Shown piece after piece: positions 5,625-5,626 of a stretch of 5,626 bases of DNA. A program made the position numbers and the translations under genes. Numbering within the stretch: the stretch's first letter is position 1; each line of letters starts with the position of its first letter. Under the pieces are notes generated by a model, which made no database searches, was not told the DNA's origin, and worked only from the letters and a program-made list of their open reading frames with translations. Source of the stretch: Methanobacterium sp. (lineage in GTDB: Archaea > Methanobacteriota > Methanobacteria > Methanobacteriales > Methanobacteriaceae); the NCBI GenBank assembly GCA_003151535.1, contig PLXT01000048.1, positions 11,631 through 17,256 on the forward strand, in the 5' to 3' direction.

Positions 5625-5626
5625 TT

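Noticed and set aside
1..5626. CRISPR array, insertion sequence, tRNA or rRNA
   Set aside because: No regularly spaced repeats, transposase-like reading frame, terminal inverted repeats or tRNA-like cloverleaf were seen on either strand.

Overview
The window is strongly AT-rich and looks like methanogenic archaeal DNA, most likely Methanobacterium or a close relative in the Methanobacteriales. This is inferred from archaeal-type TATA boxes about 25-30 bases before likely transcript starts, GGAGG-type ribosome binding sites, a rubredoxin, a fragment of a V4R-domain protein, and a soluble PAS-GAF-PAS histidine kinase of a kind common in these methanogens. No database search was possible, so the genus is a judgement.

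Layout from left to right. Bases 1-72 are the last 23 codons of a protein with a V4R-type cysteine motif. A gap of about 400 bases follows, ending in a clear promoter (TATA near 395-403, a 12-base palindrome just after the expected transcript start). Next is an ABC-2 type transporter permease (483-1598, +), closed by a good hairpin-plus-T-run terminator (1609-1640). No ATP-binding partner gene is present. A further AT-rich gap of about 350 bases leads to a 52-residue rubredoxin (1994-2152, +) that starts with TTG. Behind it lies a broken small gene, probably a winged-helix protein (2192-2579), with no usable start codon, one frameshift and two in-frame stops.

The middle holds two short genes. 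One encodes a 52-residue double-spanning membrane protein (2643-2801, +) with its own TATA box and a 10-base direct repeat around the predicted transcript start. The other encodes a 112-residue protein of unknown function (2857-3195, +). The latter converges on a large soluble sensor histidine kinase (3201-5405, -), leaving only five bases between the two stop codons. The last 220 bases hold the kinase promoter and perhaps the promoter and ribosome binding site of a gene that begins just beyond the window.

The genes do not form one pathway. Each appears to have its own promoter, so this reads as an ordinary accessory stretch of single-gene units: an exporter membrane subunit, an electron carrier, two small lineage-specific proteins and a sensor kinase without a response regulator nearby. 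I do not see a new multi-gene system. The points most worth checking are the decayed winged-helix gene, the two overlooked small proteins, the repeat and palindrome at two promoters, and the CGNC motif in the kinase's first PAS domain.
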